This document shows positions 54,960-64,000 of a stretch of DNA of 64,000 nt, one piece after another. The DNA is from Psettodes erumei (Eukaryota; Chordata; Actinopteri; Pleuronectiformes; Psettodidae). Location of the stretch: the NCBI GenBank assembly GCA_016785225.1, contig JAFBJZ010000831.1, positions 4,288,001 to 4,352,000 of the forward strand, read 5' to 3'. The notes under the pieces were generated by a model. The model was not told the DNA's origin, did not search any database, and worked only from the letters and a program-made list of their open reading frames with translations. The translations under genes were made by a program, and so were the position numbers. Position 1 is the stretch's first letter; every line of letters starts with the position of its first letter.

Positions 54960-57700
54960 TCAGTTCTGTGTCCTGTGATCATTAAGACGATGTGCTCCAC
55001 TGTGCAGATTATTGGTAAATTATCGTGGATTGCACCATGGCAGCTCTACTGTGTTCATCTGCACTGTCATGCTAGTAAAGTAATTTGATCGTCATCGGCC
55101 TCATTTCAGCAGCAGAATTTCCAGTGGTGTCGTATGAGCTCTTCGTAAAGAAAGAGGAACTGGATAAAAGTCAGCACTTCAACTTTTTGTATGCTGAGTG
55201 CGTCGCCCTGGTTTAGCATACTGAGTCGATCCACAGATGTCTGCAGTTTCAGGGGGCCAGTTGTCTGCACACCTCGGCGTGGCAGCGTCTGCCCGCAAGG
55301 CCCGGAGACTGGATGTGACAATTGAGTGCTACTGACAGTCCTTACAGGGACTGTCAGTCCCACTGGAGCCCAGCAGGATGGAGAGGGAGGAGGTGTGTGG
55401 GGGGTCAATCTCTTTAAGTTAATGAGTCTCTTATGAGCAGGGAGGAGACAGCTTTTATCTGAGTTTGCTGTGCTGTAAGGGAGCCCAGCTCAGACACCCA
55501 GGACCCCCCCCCATATGCCTGGGCTTTGAAGTATGTCTCAGGTGTTTGTTCTGCTGCCCCACTCTGCCACTGAAGACTACTGTAGACGAACAAACTGAAC
55601 TAAAGTGAATTAACATGCCACCATGTTTTCCGAGTGATTTCGGACAACAACTTCAGCGTTTATAAACTGCTGTGTTTCCTGGTTGTATAACGGAGGTTCT
55701 CAGGTCATGTGCTTTATTGTGCTCGCAGCACATTTGAGATATACCTCTCAGAATTACCACCAGGAATTCCCTCTATATCTCAGCCAGATTAACATGTTGT
55801 AGTGATGGCTACACATACATTATTGCCTCTCTGATAGGCAGGTTAAGAAGAGACTTTTTCAAATTCACAATTTCAAATTGAGCTCTACAATAACATGAAA
55901 ATAACAGTGGGGAAAAAGAAGTTCTGTGCTAAGCATATAAGCAGACTGATGAAGCATGCCAAATGACTGGCAAGGTGATGATATGCTGTTATTTTTAAAG
56001 TTCATTCTAGCATAGATACAGTAATTTTCTATTTTAGAGGGTAAATGTTGACAATGGTTGGCCATCTGTTGTTTTTTTTTTTGCTTTTACAAATTTTCAC
56101 CTTCCTTTTGAAAAGCCTGTCTGTTTGACAGACAGGTGTCCATCTATTCAGCTCACCCTCTCATTAACGGAGGCAGGGGCAGGCAACACATTACCAAGAC
56201 AGACATGGTGTCTACAGGGCGGCCATTAGGCCCAACAACAGACCCCTGCTGGGCTCCCGGCAGGGAGACCTTGTTATATGTGTGGACCTATTGTTCTCCC
56301 AAATTGGCCTGTGACTCTAATTGCCCAGTTAGTCCCCTCTTATGGGGTGTACTCGTCTACCCGAACTGGAACCAGCCTCTGCTCATCAGATCAGGTTGTA
56401 AAACCTGGCCAAGCCGGGGCTTGATGGAGGGCTCTGGCTGGCTGCAAGAGTGCAGTCCTTGCTGCAGACGGGGCTGGCATACAGGCACAGAAATGGGAGA
56501 AGGGCCAATCAGAATAGGCTTTGCTATGGCATGCCTGAAGCCACACTGACCATGACAGGCTGGGTGGGATAGAGACCTCTGATTCATGAGGGAAAGTTTT
56601 CAAAAGCCCAGAGGCATCGGCCCCAGATACGCATCTAAATCTAGAGACAGACGACATCCAAACAAATATGTTGATGCTGTAATGTCGTCCTATTGTTGGA
56701 TTAAGAAGCCTAAATGCACGAGACGGAGAGAACGAGACAAATTAGCACTTGTGTCTGTGCCCCTGGTCTGCATCTAAGGACGAGATCTCTGATCTGTTGA
56801 ATGGGATGTTGGCATGTTAGGACTTAGCGTGCAGATGTTGCATGTTGCTCTGGTTATTTATGGTACGTAATTCAAATAAAACACATTGAACAGTTAAACA
56901 TATTGTCTGAAAATTATTTTTTCTCGATAATAGAACAGATCCTCATCAAATCGTGTGAAGGAATGTATGTATATGACCTTAGGAAAGCATCTGTAGCATG
57001 ATACTGAAATTGCATTAACTCATTTTCGACTGTATTTTACCAATCTCTGTGCTGTTCATGTGAGTGCCATGTGCAGTGGCTAATGAATGAATGAAATTTC
57101 TATGCTGCTGCTGCATCAAACAGATAAGCAAAAGATGTGGGCTAACAGCATTTTGCATGTGGATCGGAGTTTGTGTTATTGGCAGATCAAAGCTAGGTGA
57201 GCAGAAGCAGACGCTCCTTTGCTAATGAGAACTGGAGGCTCTGCCGATGAAGCCCTCCAATTAGGAAGCTGGAACACATGAAAGAGACTAGCAATATGAA
57301 GGAGACTGCCCGTCTGTCTGCTTCTTTCTGAAGGAACTGTCAGAGATTGATTTGATTTATATATATATGTATCAGACGATGGAAAAGAAGTGGCATTTCA
57401 TTTCTAACATCTCAAAGCTCTATAATGTAGGGAGTGGACAAAATAACAAGTATATGGTTAACTTTTGAGGTAACTGAGTCTCTATTGCCATTCTATCAGC
57501 CACATATTATAAACTTAAAACACAGAGAGTTTTAAATGAAGCAGAGTCAACCCTCTTGTGACTGGGCTTCGCTCAGTGAAAGCTGGGCTGTGATTGCCCA
57601 TTGCAACCCCCCCCGCCCTCCCCTTCCCTAATCCCCCTCTCACACACACCCTTCATCTGCTTACTGCCCCCTCACTGTCTGCAGTCATCACAAAACAAGC
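54960..57700. other. Intergenic DNA between mov10l1 and szl
   Basis: No gene is supported. The patch at 56130-56780 is more GC-rich than its surroundings and open on both strands over long stretches (137 codons plus, 88 codons minus). It contains 'ctctaattgcccagtta' homeodomain-type cores. Neither translation resembles a protein, so it is better read as candidate regulatory DNA, possibly for szl. A second patch at about 57120-57310 has similar character. Confidence 0.5.
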
Positions 57701-57727
57701 CGTTGTCTCCAAACACATCGTCTCTGT

Positions 57728-57793
57728 CTTTGATAGGTACTTGATAACAGACTTACAGACTGATGGGGCTGGCTGACTTTGCTGTATATAAAG
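57728..57793 (+). promoter_or_regulatory. szl: szl core promoter
   Basis: TATATAAAG at 57785-57793 is a strong TATA box, putting the transcription start near 57815-57825 and leaving a 5' UTR of about 90-100 bases. Upstream are a TCF/LEF-type CTTTGAT at 57728-57734 and two GATA-type sites, TGATAG at 57731-57736 and TGATAA at 57742-57747. The box shows that the in-frame ATG at 57763 is upstream of the transcript, so the start codon is the one at 57913. Confidence 0.7.
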
Positions 57794-57912
57794 CCAGCAG
57801 CAGCAGTAACAAAGCCATTCAAGGACACCATCATCTTCTGACAACAAGCAACCTCAGTAACAGCTCATTTGTCTACCCACTGGACTCTGGATTTTTTTTG
57901 AAACCCGTCAGC

Positions 57913-59180
57913 ATGGCCATATTCATCACTGTGGCTCTCCTGGCCATGGCACATCCTTTAATGGCATTTGACCTGGGTCAGTCCACTCGTTGCGTGGCCA
58001 TCCCCAACCAGATGAAGGTCTGCAAAGATGTGGGATACTCAGAGATGCGACTGCCCAACTTCTTGGGCCACAGCAACCTGGAAGGCGAGGTGGTGCCACG
58101 TTCAGAGGACTGGAGGCCCTTGTTGCAGACAGGCTGCCATCCTCAAGCCCAGGCCTTCCTCTGCTCCCTCATCGCCCCTGTCTGTCTTGACACGTAAGGA
58201 GATTTTACACTTCCTATTTCATTATTTCTGAAGCACGTAACCCTCCACAAGTCTGTAAAACATTCTTATTTAAACCATGTTGTCATCAATACTGCGTTAG
58301 TTTTGTGTTCGGCGTTTGACATTTTCTCTTTCTTCCCCTCAGTTTTATTCAGCCCTGCCGTAGTCTGTGCATGGCTGTGAGGGACAGCTGTGCCCCAGTG
58401 CTTGCCTGTCAGGGTCATCCATGGCCTGAGGCCCTTGACTGTGATCGCTTCCCTGCTGAAGAGGACATGTGCCTTTCTCCCCACACCAAATTTAGTCACT
58501 TTGCCAAAGGTAAGGACCACAGACTAATTATAATAATGCCATTTTACTTAACTCTTTGTCATCCTATTTGCAGAATAGAAAACTGTGTTCTTGCTCTTTT
58601 AGTCTGCCTACAAATACTGCACATGCCCAACATTAAATTATGATCAACTTTTTTTGTAACAGACTTACCCAAACCTGCCTGCCAAAACTGCCCTTCTGTG
58701 GAAGAGGCTCCTGCACTGAAAACAGTCCTGGAGGCTTTTTGCCAGCATGACTTTGGTAAGCTGTTGTTTGTTGATGTGTAGTGATGTTTGTTGAGTTTTC
58801 ACACGGTTGCGTTTAATTTTCCAGTGCAGATGATTAATAAATTAATTTATTTGTCTGTCTTCCCCACAGCTGTCACTGCCAAACTGCATCGCCGTCGCCT
58901 ACCCACAGGAGAACCAGAATTTGAGGTGGAGGGCCGGATCGAGTTCATCCGTCAGGGGCCTCTGCTGCCCTATGACACCAAGCACCTACTCCAGCAGTGG
59001 CTCCTCATTAATCTTAGATGTGCCAATGTCCTTGTGCGTCCCGGACGGTCACAGCTTTATGTGCTAAGTGGTGCAGTACAACCTGATGGCACTCTTGCCC
59101 TCACCCGTCTCTTCCCTTGGCACAAAAAAGACACACACATTGCAGTGGCCACTCGCAAGTGGAAACACCACAGATGCTGA
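57913..59180 (+). CDS. szl: Sizzled, secreted Frizzled-related protein, 4 exons
   Basis: Secreted protein that blocks BMP1/Tolloid metalloproteases. It thereby protects Chordin from cleavage and acts as a feedback brake on ventral BMP signalling in fish and frog embryos. Exons: 57913-58193, 58343-58509, 58663-58755, 58870-59180, all GT-AG and in frame, giving 283 residues. Residues 1-18 form a signal peptide (hydrophobic core IFITVALLAM, likely cut near A18-F19). A cysteine-rich Frizzled domain follows (Cys27 on, with 'CHPQAQAFLCSLIAPVCLDTF' as its signature, read in two blocks). Next come a short linker with CQNC and a netrin-like domain ending 'KWKHHRC'. The family assignment to Sfrp is secure. 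Sizzled rather than sfrp1/2/5 rests on remembered similarity to zebrafish sizzled in 'YSEMRLPN' and 'EVVPRSEDWRPLLQ'. Humans have no sizzled. Expression is likely driven by the TATA promoter just upstream. Confidence 0.9.
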
Positions 59181-59557
59181 ACATAATCAGTGCTTGAAGT
59201 GTAGAATCTCATAAGACCTTATGTGAATCCACAACTGACAGGCACATGATTTAAGAACAAAATCAAGGAAGAAGTTTGAGATGTAGAGATTCTTAGCATT
59301 GGGTGTTAATGAGAATTTGAAGAGGAAGCTAAATGGATATAGGAACAGAGCTGGACTCAGCTGGACATCAACACCCTTTGCTTCCTTCAGCCGCTCTCTA
59401 TCTCATCTCTGCTCTTACGGCACACTGTAATGGAATGCACTCAAACCTGTACATAGTATTGATAAATGTAAATTGATTGTAGATTCTATTTTCTATAAGG
59501 ATATTGGTGTATTTATGACATCTTTTTATGTTTATGTTCTGTGGAAAAAAGATGACA

Positions 59558-59563
59558 ATTAAA
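59558..59563 (+). terminator. Polyadenylation signal of szl
   Basis: ATTAAA, the common variant signal, lies about 380 bp after the szl stop codon and is followed by T/G-rich sequence. Confidence 0.55.
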
Positions 59564-59599
59564 TATTTGCTCTGTGAAATTATCTTTGCTGGGTATTTG

Positions 59600-60480
59600 T
59601 AATTAACAGTTGTGTCAGCTCTGTTGCTTAGCCCATTATATTTACATGTTGGTCTTCTTCTTCTACTGCCTTCTTTACTTATCTCGCATTTCACCATGAG
59701 GTGCCACACTAAAGGAGAGCAACAGCACTGGTTTACTATTGTGGTGATATACCCCAAGTGTTTGCATTGTATTTACAAATTGGACATTCCATAATGTGAA
59801 GAGTGGCTCTGCATAAGAGGTCAAACGTTTAGAATGACTCATGACTGTATTCACAGTTGATGCATATGAAATTGATCTTATTATGCAGCACTAATGAGAA
59901 GATAAATCACTCACTTTACATTTGAATAGCCTTGTTTTCATGACCAGGCTGAACAGAGCTAGTTAGCGTTGTTGAACAATGGGCTTATTTAATACTTGTT
60001 TCTACAATACTGTTCATTTCTGTGTTTTTCCCTTCACAGAAAATGAGCTGCCTTGTAGTTTAAAATAAATGCTGAGGGATATTAAGTTTGCCCATTGGGC
60101 GTTAATTATCTCTGTATGAGTTTCTTTCATGGGACATGTCTTCCCTTTGGGGATAGATGAGTAGCAATGAGTAACAGTGAAGTCATGCTACTCATTATTT
60201 CATATCGGGTAATAAAAATGTTATTGTCACACTTTGATTGTACTGCTAAAACAAAAGAAATACATTGGGATACGTTATGTCAACCCAAGGTTGTATGAAG
60301 AGTGAGGTGGCATGCATCTGCTTAGTACGTTTTTCTTATTTAAGACAAGCAATATAAATGTTTTTATTTATCCCATACTTTGATGTTTGTTACTTTTAAC
60401 TAACAAATTAACTAAGGTCTACAATCTGTGGGACTGTGTCCGCCTGGATAAGTTTTGTCTGCTCTCGGCTGAGTAGATAA
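59600..60480. other. Intergenic DNA between szl and prl2
   Basis: AT-rich sequence without a supported gene. Frames are under 70 codons. It separates two genes in the same orientation and may hold the upstream control region of prl2. Confidence 0.55.
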
Positions 60481-60491
60481 CTAAGCGAAGC

Positions 60492-60540
60492 ATGCAAATC
60501 ACATTCTAAAAAAAAAGTCACGTTTTTATCCTCTATAAAG
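60492..60540 (+). promoter_or_regulatory. prl2: prl2 core promoter with POU octamer
   Basis: TATAAAG at 60534-60540 is a good TATA box, placing the transcription start near 60565 and a 5' UTR of about 85 bases before the ATG. A perfect octamer ATGCAAAT at 60492-60499, about 40 bp upstream of the box, is a binding site for POU-domain factors. The pituitary prolactin activator Pit-1 is a POU protein, but its preferred site differs (ATGNATA type). Which POU factor acts here is therefore open. Confidence 0.6.
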
Positions 60541-60650
60541 CAATTTCATTGAGCAGCAACGTCATCATTGTAAGAGTTAGCCTCCGCCAGAGCAGCTTGT
60601 GCAGCGAAAGAGTTCTCATCATCCAGAGCTTCCATTATAAGAAAGAAACC

Positions 60651-61925
60651 ATGAAATCAGGTAAGATGACAAGACTAAACATCAAATACAAAATTTCATT
60701 TTAATGCATAATAACTCATTTATTTTAGAGTAATGTTATGATTTTGGGGAACCTAAATTATTGGGGGGTTTTTTCCTCAGTTTGGTTTGCTGTCCTTATA
60801 CTGGTGTACCTGGAGCTTTCCAGAGGGGTTGGCACCGCTCCAATCTGTGCCTATGGACAGGCTGGATGCCATGCCCCTTCCCTGGCAGATCTCTTTGACA
60901 GGGTCATACAGCAGTCTTCAAGAATGCATGGTATCTCCAGCGACCTGCACTCTGAATTTGTGAGTTCCACCCCCCCCCCCTCCAACTTCATGATTGACAT
61001 CACCATCCATCACCCTTCATTCAAGCCCCATTTGTTCGTCGTCAATCATTCTTCTTTGAGGTGGCTATTTTTCAAGCTCTGACATCGCTGTGTGTGTGTT
61101 ATATGTGTTTCCGTCTACTCAGGAGCAGTATTTTCTGCCCAGCAAGAACCTCATTGGAAAACGGAAATGCCACACACATGGCATACTAACACCAGACGAC
61201 AAAGAGAATGCCCAAAGACTGGGCGTGAGAGTTCATATTGTTATCTTATATATGGCCATAGCAAATGCATGCACATAAGTGATTTCACTGCATATTGTCA
61301 GAGGAAATATTTTTTTATGGCCCACTTTCCGATCAAGTTATTTAAGCAATTCTCTCATGTGCAGCGGGAACAACTGACAGAGGTGATTCTGAGGCTGCTG
61401 GGAGCCTGGGGTGACCCCCTGTCACAGTTCTACCGGAGCATGTCTGAGGATCATATTCAAGACTTCAACCACTACAGCTCCAGCAAGGCACTGGAGATCA
61501 GTGATATGGTGCATGAGCTCCGGGATGGAGTGACAAAAATGGCTGACAAGGTAAGGAGGAAACAGAATTAAATAGAATTATTACCTGGAATTGCAGCAAA
61601 TTTTCTCAATGCTTATGACGCATTTTTAGATTGTTATTTCTGTGACATGCTGTATGTGTCTTCATGCATTCCTTCAGGAAAGTTATTATCTAATTTTTTC
61701 TTTTGTCCATCTCAGATGAAGCTATTAGGAGTGCTGGGTAACACTGTGAGTTACATCTCTCCTGAAAGTTTAGTCCCCTCTTCTGCCTTTTCCTTCTACA
61801 AACATGGAGAGCTTAACTCAATGGACCATCACGACTTGCTGTTCTGCTTCCGCAGAGACTCCAACAAAGTCAAAAATTATCTCCGTATCCTGAAATGCAC
61901 CACCCTACCTGGACTGGACTGTTAG
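60651..61925 (+). CDS. prl2: Prolactin 2 (three-disulfide teleost prolactin), 5 exons
   Basis: Secreted four-helix cytokine-type hormone of the prolactin/growth hormone family. Exons: 60651-60660, 60781-60959, 61123-61224, 61365-61550, 61716-61925, all GT-AG. This is the classic family layout, with a first exon of only ten coding bases. The product is 228 residues, with a signal peptide to about Ala23. Six cysteines pair in the tetrapod pattern: 26-33, 79-203 and 220-228. The N-terminal pair ('PICAYGQAGC') is absent from ordinary teleost pituitary prolactin but present in prolactin 2, which decides the call. The helix-1 region 'LADLFDRVI' and the C-terminal 'KVKNYLRILKC' are family signatures. 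In zebrafish, prolactin 2 is made outside the pituitary, notably in eye and brain. No oddities were seen in the coding region. Confidence 0.93.
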
Positions 61926-62132
61926 AAGTGATATTAATGCAGGGGATTGTTGTATCATCAAATTTTTGACGTATTTGAAAATGACACATCAATGTGCAAA
62001 TGTGTGCTTACACATTATTATTTGTAATGCATTAGATGTGTGCATTTACCGTTGAGGATTGTGTGTGCCCCTTGTAGTATATTTGTCGTAGGCAATGCAA
62101 CAATTCTGCATCTGAATATTAAAAGGTTAAAA

Positions 62133-62138
62133 AATAAA
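62133..62138 (+). terminator. Polyadenylation signal of prl2
   Basis: AATAAA about 210 bp after the prl2 stop, in an A-rich stretch. This is only about 175 bp from the opposing signal of the Dbx gene. Confidence 0.6.
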
Positions 62139-62294
62139 AATTACTTTAACTTTCATTATTATTTTTGGTCATCTTTAAGGGGAGCGCAAGCTTTAAGTAT
62201 TTACAGAAATGGTAGATGGTGTATAGTACACTGTACATTAACATCTCAGGGCTTTGCTCCAGAGACCACAACACAGAAAGAATAATGTGGAAAT

Positions 62295-62803
62295 CTGGAT
62301 TCATTGAAACATTTTATTTACAGGTGATCCATGCATTCAAGATCATAAAAAAATATTTACAAAATATACCAAGAGAAATTTGACTTCAAATAGGATTTGG
62401 ATGTTGAGAAGAACAGAGTATTTAGTATTGTAAAGCTTTTTCAAAACAGGAAAGAGAGGAAAAATCTGATTTGTATCTGCAGTGACTCATTTTTGCCTTT
62501 AACCGACTGCAATTAATGTCAGAGAGCAGGAATCTTTCCTGGAAAGACACGTCAGTCTAATAACCATGAAATTGCTTACTGAAGCCAGTGGCACACAATA
62601 TGATTGACCAAGAGATGAACCTAATTACATTTATAATGAAATGGAACAGTTACATGCATTGAAACAAAAGTTAATATTATCAGTGTTAGTTTTCACAGAC
62701 AGTTTATTCCATCCATGTATTTGTAACCCACCAGTACTGTAGCCTTTTTCAGGTTTGTGAAAGTGAGAAAGTCCCTGTCTTACTTTTCGCTCATTAGAGC
62801 CCC
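62295..62803 (-). other. dbx2: Probable 3' UTR of the Dbx gene
   Basis: AT-rich sequence following the stop codon on the minus strand, ending near an AATAAA (TTTATT on the plus strand at 62313-62318). The end is inferred from this hexamer. Confidence 0.55.
62313..62318 (-). terminator. Candidate polyadenylation signal of the Dbx gene
   Basis: TTTATT on the plus strand gives AATAAA on the gene strand, about 490 bp after the stop codon. Confidence 0.5.
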
Positions 62804-63692
62804 TCATGTGTCCCTGACACTCTTCTGTGGTGGCAATCTCTCTGTTTTTGCATTAGTGTGATTCTGTGATGGGTGTTCCTCTTCCTGAGCGAGACCTCGA
62901 GCCATGAGCTCATCCATTGGGGAGCGACTGTTATGAACTTCCTTTTCCTTACAGTTTCTCCACTTCATTCGGCGGTTCTGGAACCAGATCTTCACCTGAA
63001 GCAGCAGGAGAGTGGATGAGATGTTTCAATAGTTCATTTTGTGTCATCTCATTCATTATTAGCCATGCAAAAGGAGTATCTGATGGCGGTGTGTATCTGT
63101 CTACCACTTTGGTACTGACTGAAATATCTCAACTATACTATTGACATGCAATTCCATTAAATTTTGTTCAGGAATTCATGTTGCCCAGAGTAAGAAACCT
63201 ACTGACTTTAGTGATCTCCTGACATTTCTCCAGGGATCACAATGAAGTTCTCATTTGTGATTTTGAATGAAATGTCTTTGGCATAAATATTCATGTCCCC
63301 ATCAAAATGACTTATATTAACTTTGGTGATCCTGACATTCCTGCTGTCATCATGTCAAAATTTCAGTTGGTCCTATACTTTGGTGTACGAACCTTCAAAA
63401 TGAATGATGTTTATTGTGATTATGATTATCAAATGCTAACATCATTATAGGCTAAACCAAAATGGTGAAAATGGTAAGCATTATGTCTGTAAACCATATT
63501 CGATTACCTGTGACTCCTTGAGACTGAGATCAGCTGCCAGTTTGTTCCTGTCTGTCTTACTGATGTACTTCTGTCTCCGAAACGTTCTCTCCAACTCCTT
63601 CCGTTGTTCTTCAGAGAACACAGCCCTCCGAAGGATGCCCCTACGAGCTTTAGGGCTTATATCAGTAGACCACATCCGTATATTTGCTCCCT
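62804..63692 (-). CDS. dbx2: Dbx-type homeobox protein, last two exons only
   Basis: Homeodomain transcription repressor of the Dbx family, which patterns interneuron progenitors in the ventral-intermediate neural tube. Two exons are visible: 63692-63508 and 62995-62804 (stop TGA). The junction between homeodomain residues Gln44 and Val45 is a known intron position. The homeodomain is complete, starting 'RRGILRRAVFSEEQRKELER' and including 'KYISKTDRNKLAADL' and 'VKIWFQNRRMKWRN' with Gln50 and Asn51. 'GILRRAVFSEEQ', 'SKTDR' and 'KEKEV' fit DBX2 better than DBX1, which has SKPDR and KERE. About 42 residues follow the homeodomain. The first visible exon starts with two bases of a split codon, so the 5' exons lie beyond the right edge. 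Helix 1 departs from human DBX2 (LERTFRRQ versus LEKMFQKQ), so orthology is likely but not proven. Confidence 0.82.
63150..63485 (-). repeat. Dispersed repeat family A, copy 2, inverted
   Basis: Read on the minus strand, this block follows the same motif order as 35540-35990. It runs from a 'gctaacat' start, through 'caaagtatagga', 'tgacatgatgac' and 'gggacatgaat', to 'ggagaaatgtcagg'. It fills most of the intron between the two visible exons of the Dbx gene and ends within about 25 bp of the splice donor. Confidence 0.7.
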
Positions 63693-64000
63693 CTGAGAAA
63701 CAAATGGGGGAAACAAAAATATATTCATGTCAGTGTGTTGAATCACACTGCTATGCTCACATCTTCACTTTTGTATTTGTCACTGATCTGTATTTGTCAG
63801 TGTTGAATTGTGTATCTCTGACCCATGTGCAGGTTGTTATAGTCATAGAATAAGGTGGAGCTTCCTATGAAAACAGGTAAACAGGTAAAGTAGCAGCCTG
63901 AGGAATATAGATGTGTGAGGAATGGAGCTCAAACAGCTAAATTAATGTTTAAGCAGCCCAGATCACATATTCATGATTTAGATCATTTTTAACTTAAAGG
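63693..64000 (-). other. Dbx gene intron at the window edge
   Basis: Sequence upstream of the first visible Dbx exon. It contains no further homeobox exon and is presumed to be intron. Confidence 0.6.

Noticed and set aside
57763..57912. N-terminal extension of sizzled from the ATG at 57763
   Set aside because: The extension would be encoded across the TATA box; the ATG at 57913 is followed by a proper signal peptide.

Overview
The window is nuclear DNA from a ray-finned (teleost) fish. The evidence is intron-containing vertebrate genes with GT-AG splice sites, many CA/TG microsatellites, dispersed repeats of types common in teleost genomes, and two genes (sizzled and a three-disulfide prolactin 2) that teleosts carry and humans lack. 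No prokaryotic genes, CRISPR arrays or complete mobile elements were seen. Gene models were built by reading splice sites by eye and checking that every exon junction keeps frame.

Layout: (1) 1-22.4 kb has no recognisable gene. It holds microsatellites, two abutting dispersed repeats at 16.8-17.6 kb, and a few stretches that could be conserved non-coding elements. (2) 22.4-41.4 kb, minus strand: nuak1, an LKB1-activated AMPK-related kinase. All seven coding exons are present (662 residues) with a probable 3.4 kb 3' UTR. (3) 41.5-44.6 kb: intergenic DNA between the divergent genes nuak1 and mov10l1. (4) 45.1-54.8 kb, plus strand: mov10l1, the germline piRNA-pathway RNA helicase, 26 coding exons (1159 residues). 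(5) 55-57.7 kb: intergenic. (6) 57.9-59.2 kb, plus strand: sizzled (szl), a secreted Frizzled-related inhibitor of Tolloid proteases, four exons, 283 residues, with a TATA box. (7) 60.65-61.93 kb, plus strand: prolactin 2 (prl2), five exons, 228 residues, with a TATA box. (8) 62.3-63.7 kb, minus strand: the last two exons of a Dbx homeobox gene, most like dbx2. Its 5' part lies beyond the right edge.

The five genes do not form a pathway: kinase signalling, germline piRNA production, BMP-gradient control, a hormone, and a neural-tube transcription factor. Their interest is the neighbourhood. NUAK1 and DBX2 are on human chromosome 12 and MOV10L1 is on chromosome 22, so the fish order may preserve an older linkage in which szl and prl2 lay between mov10l1 and dbx2.

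I found no undescribed molecular system. The observations most worth checking are the transposon-supplied alternative end of mov10l1, the tight tail-to-tail prl2/dbx2 arrangement, the compact szl and prl2 promoters, and candidate regulatory elements in the gene-free regions.
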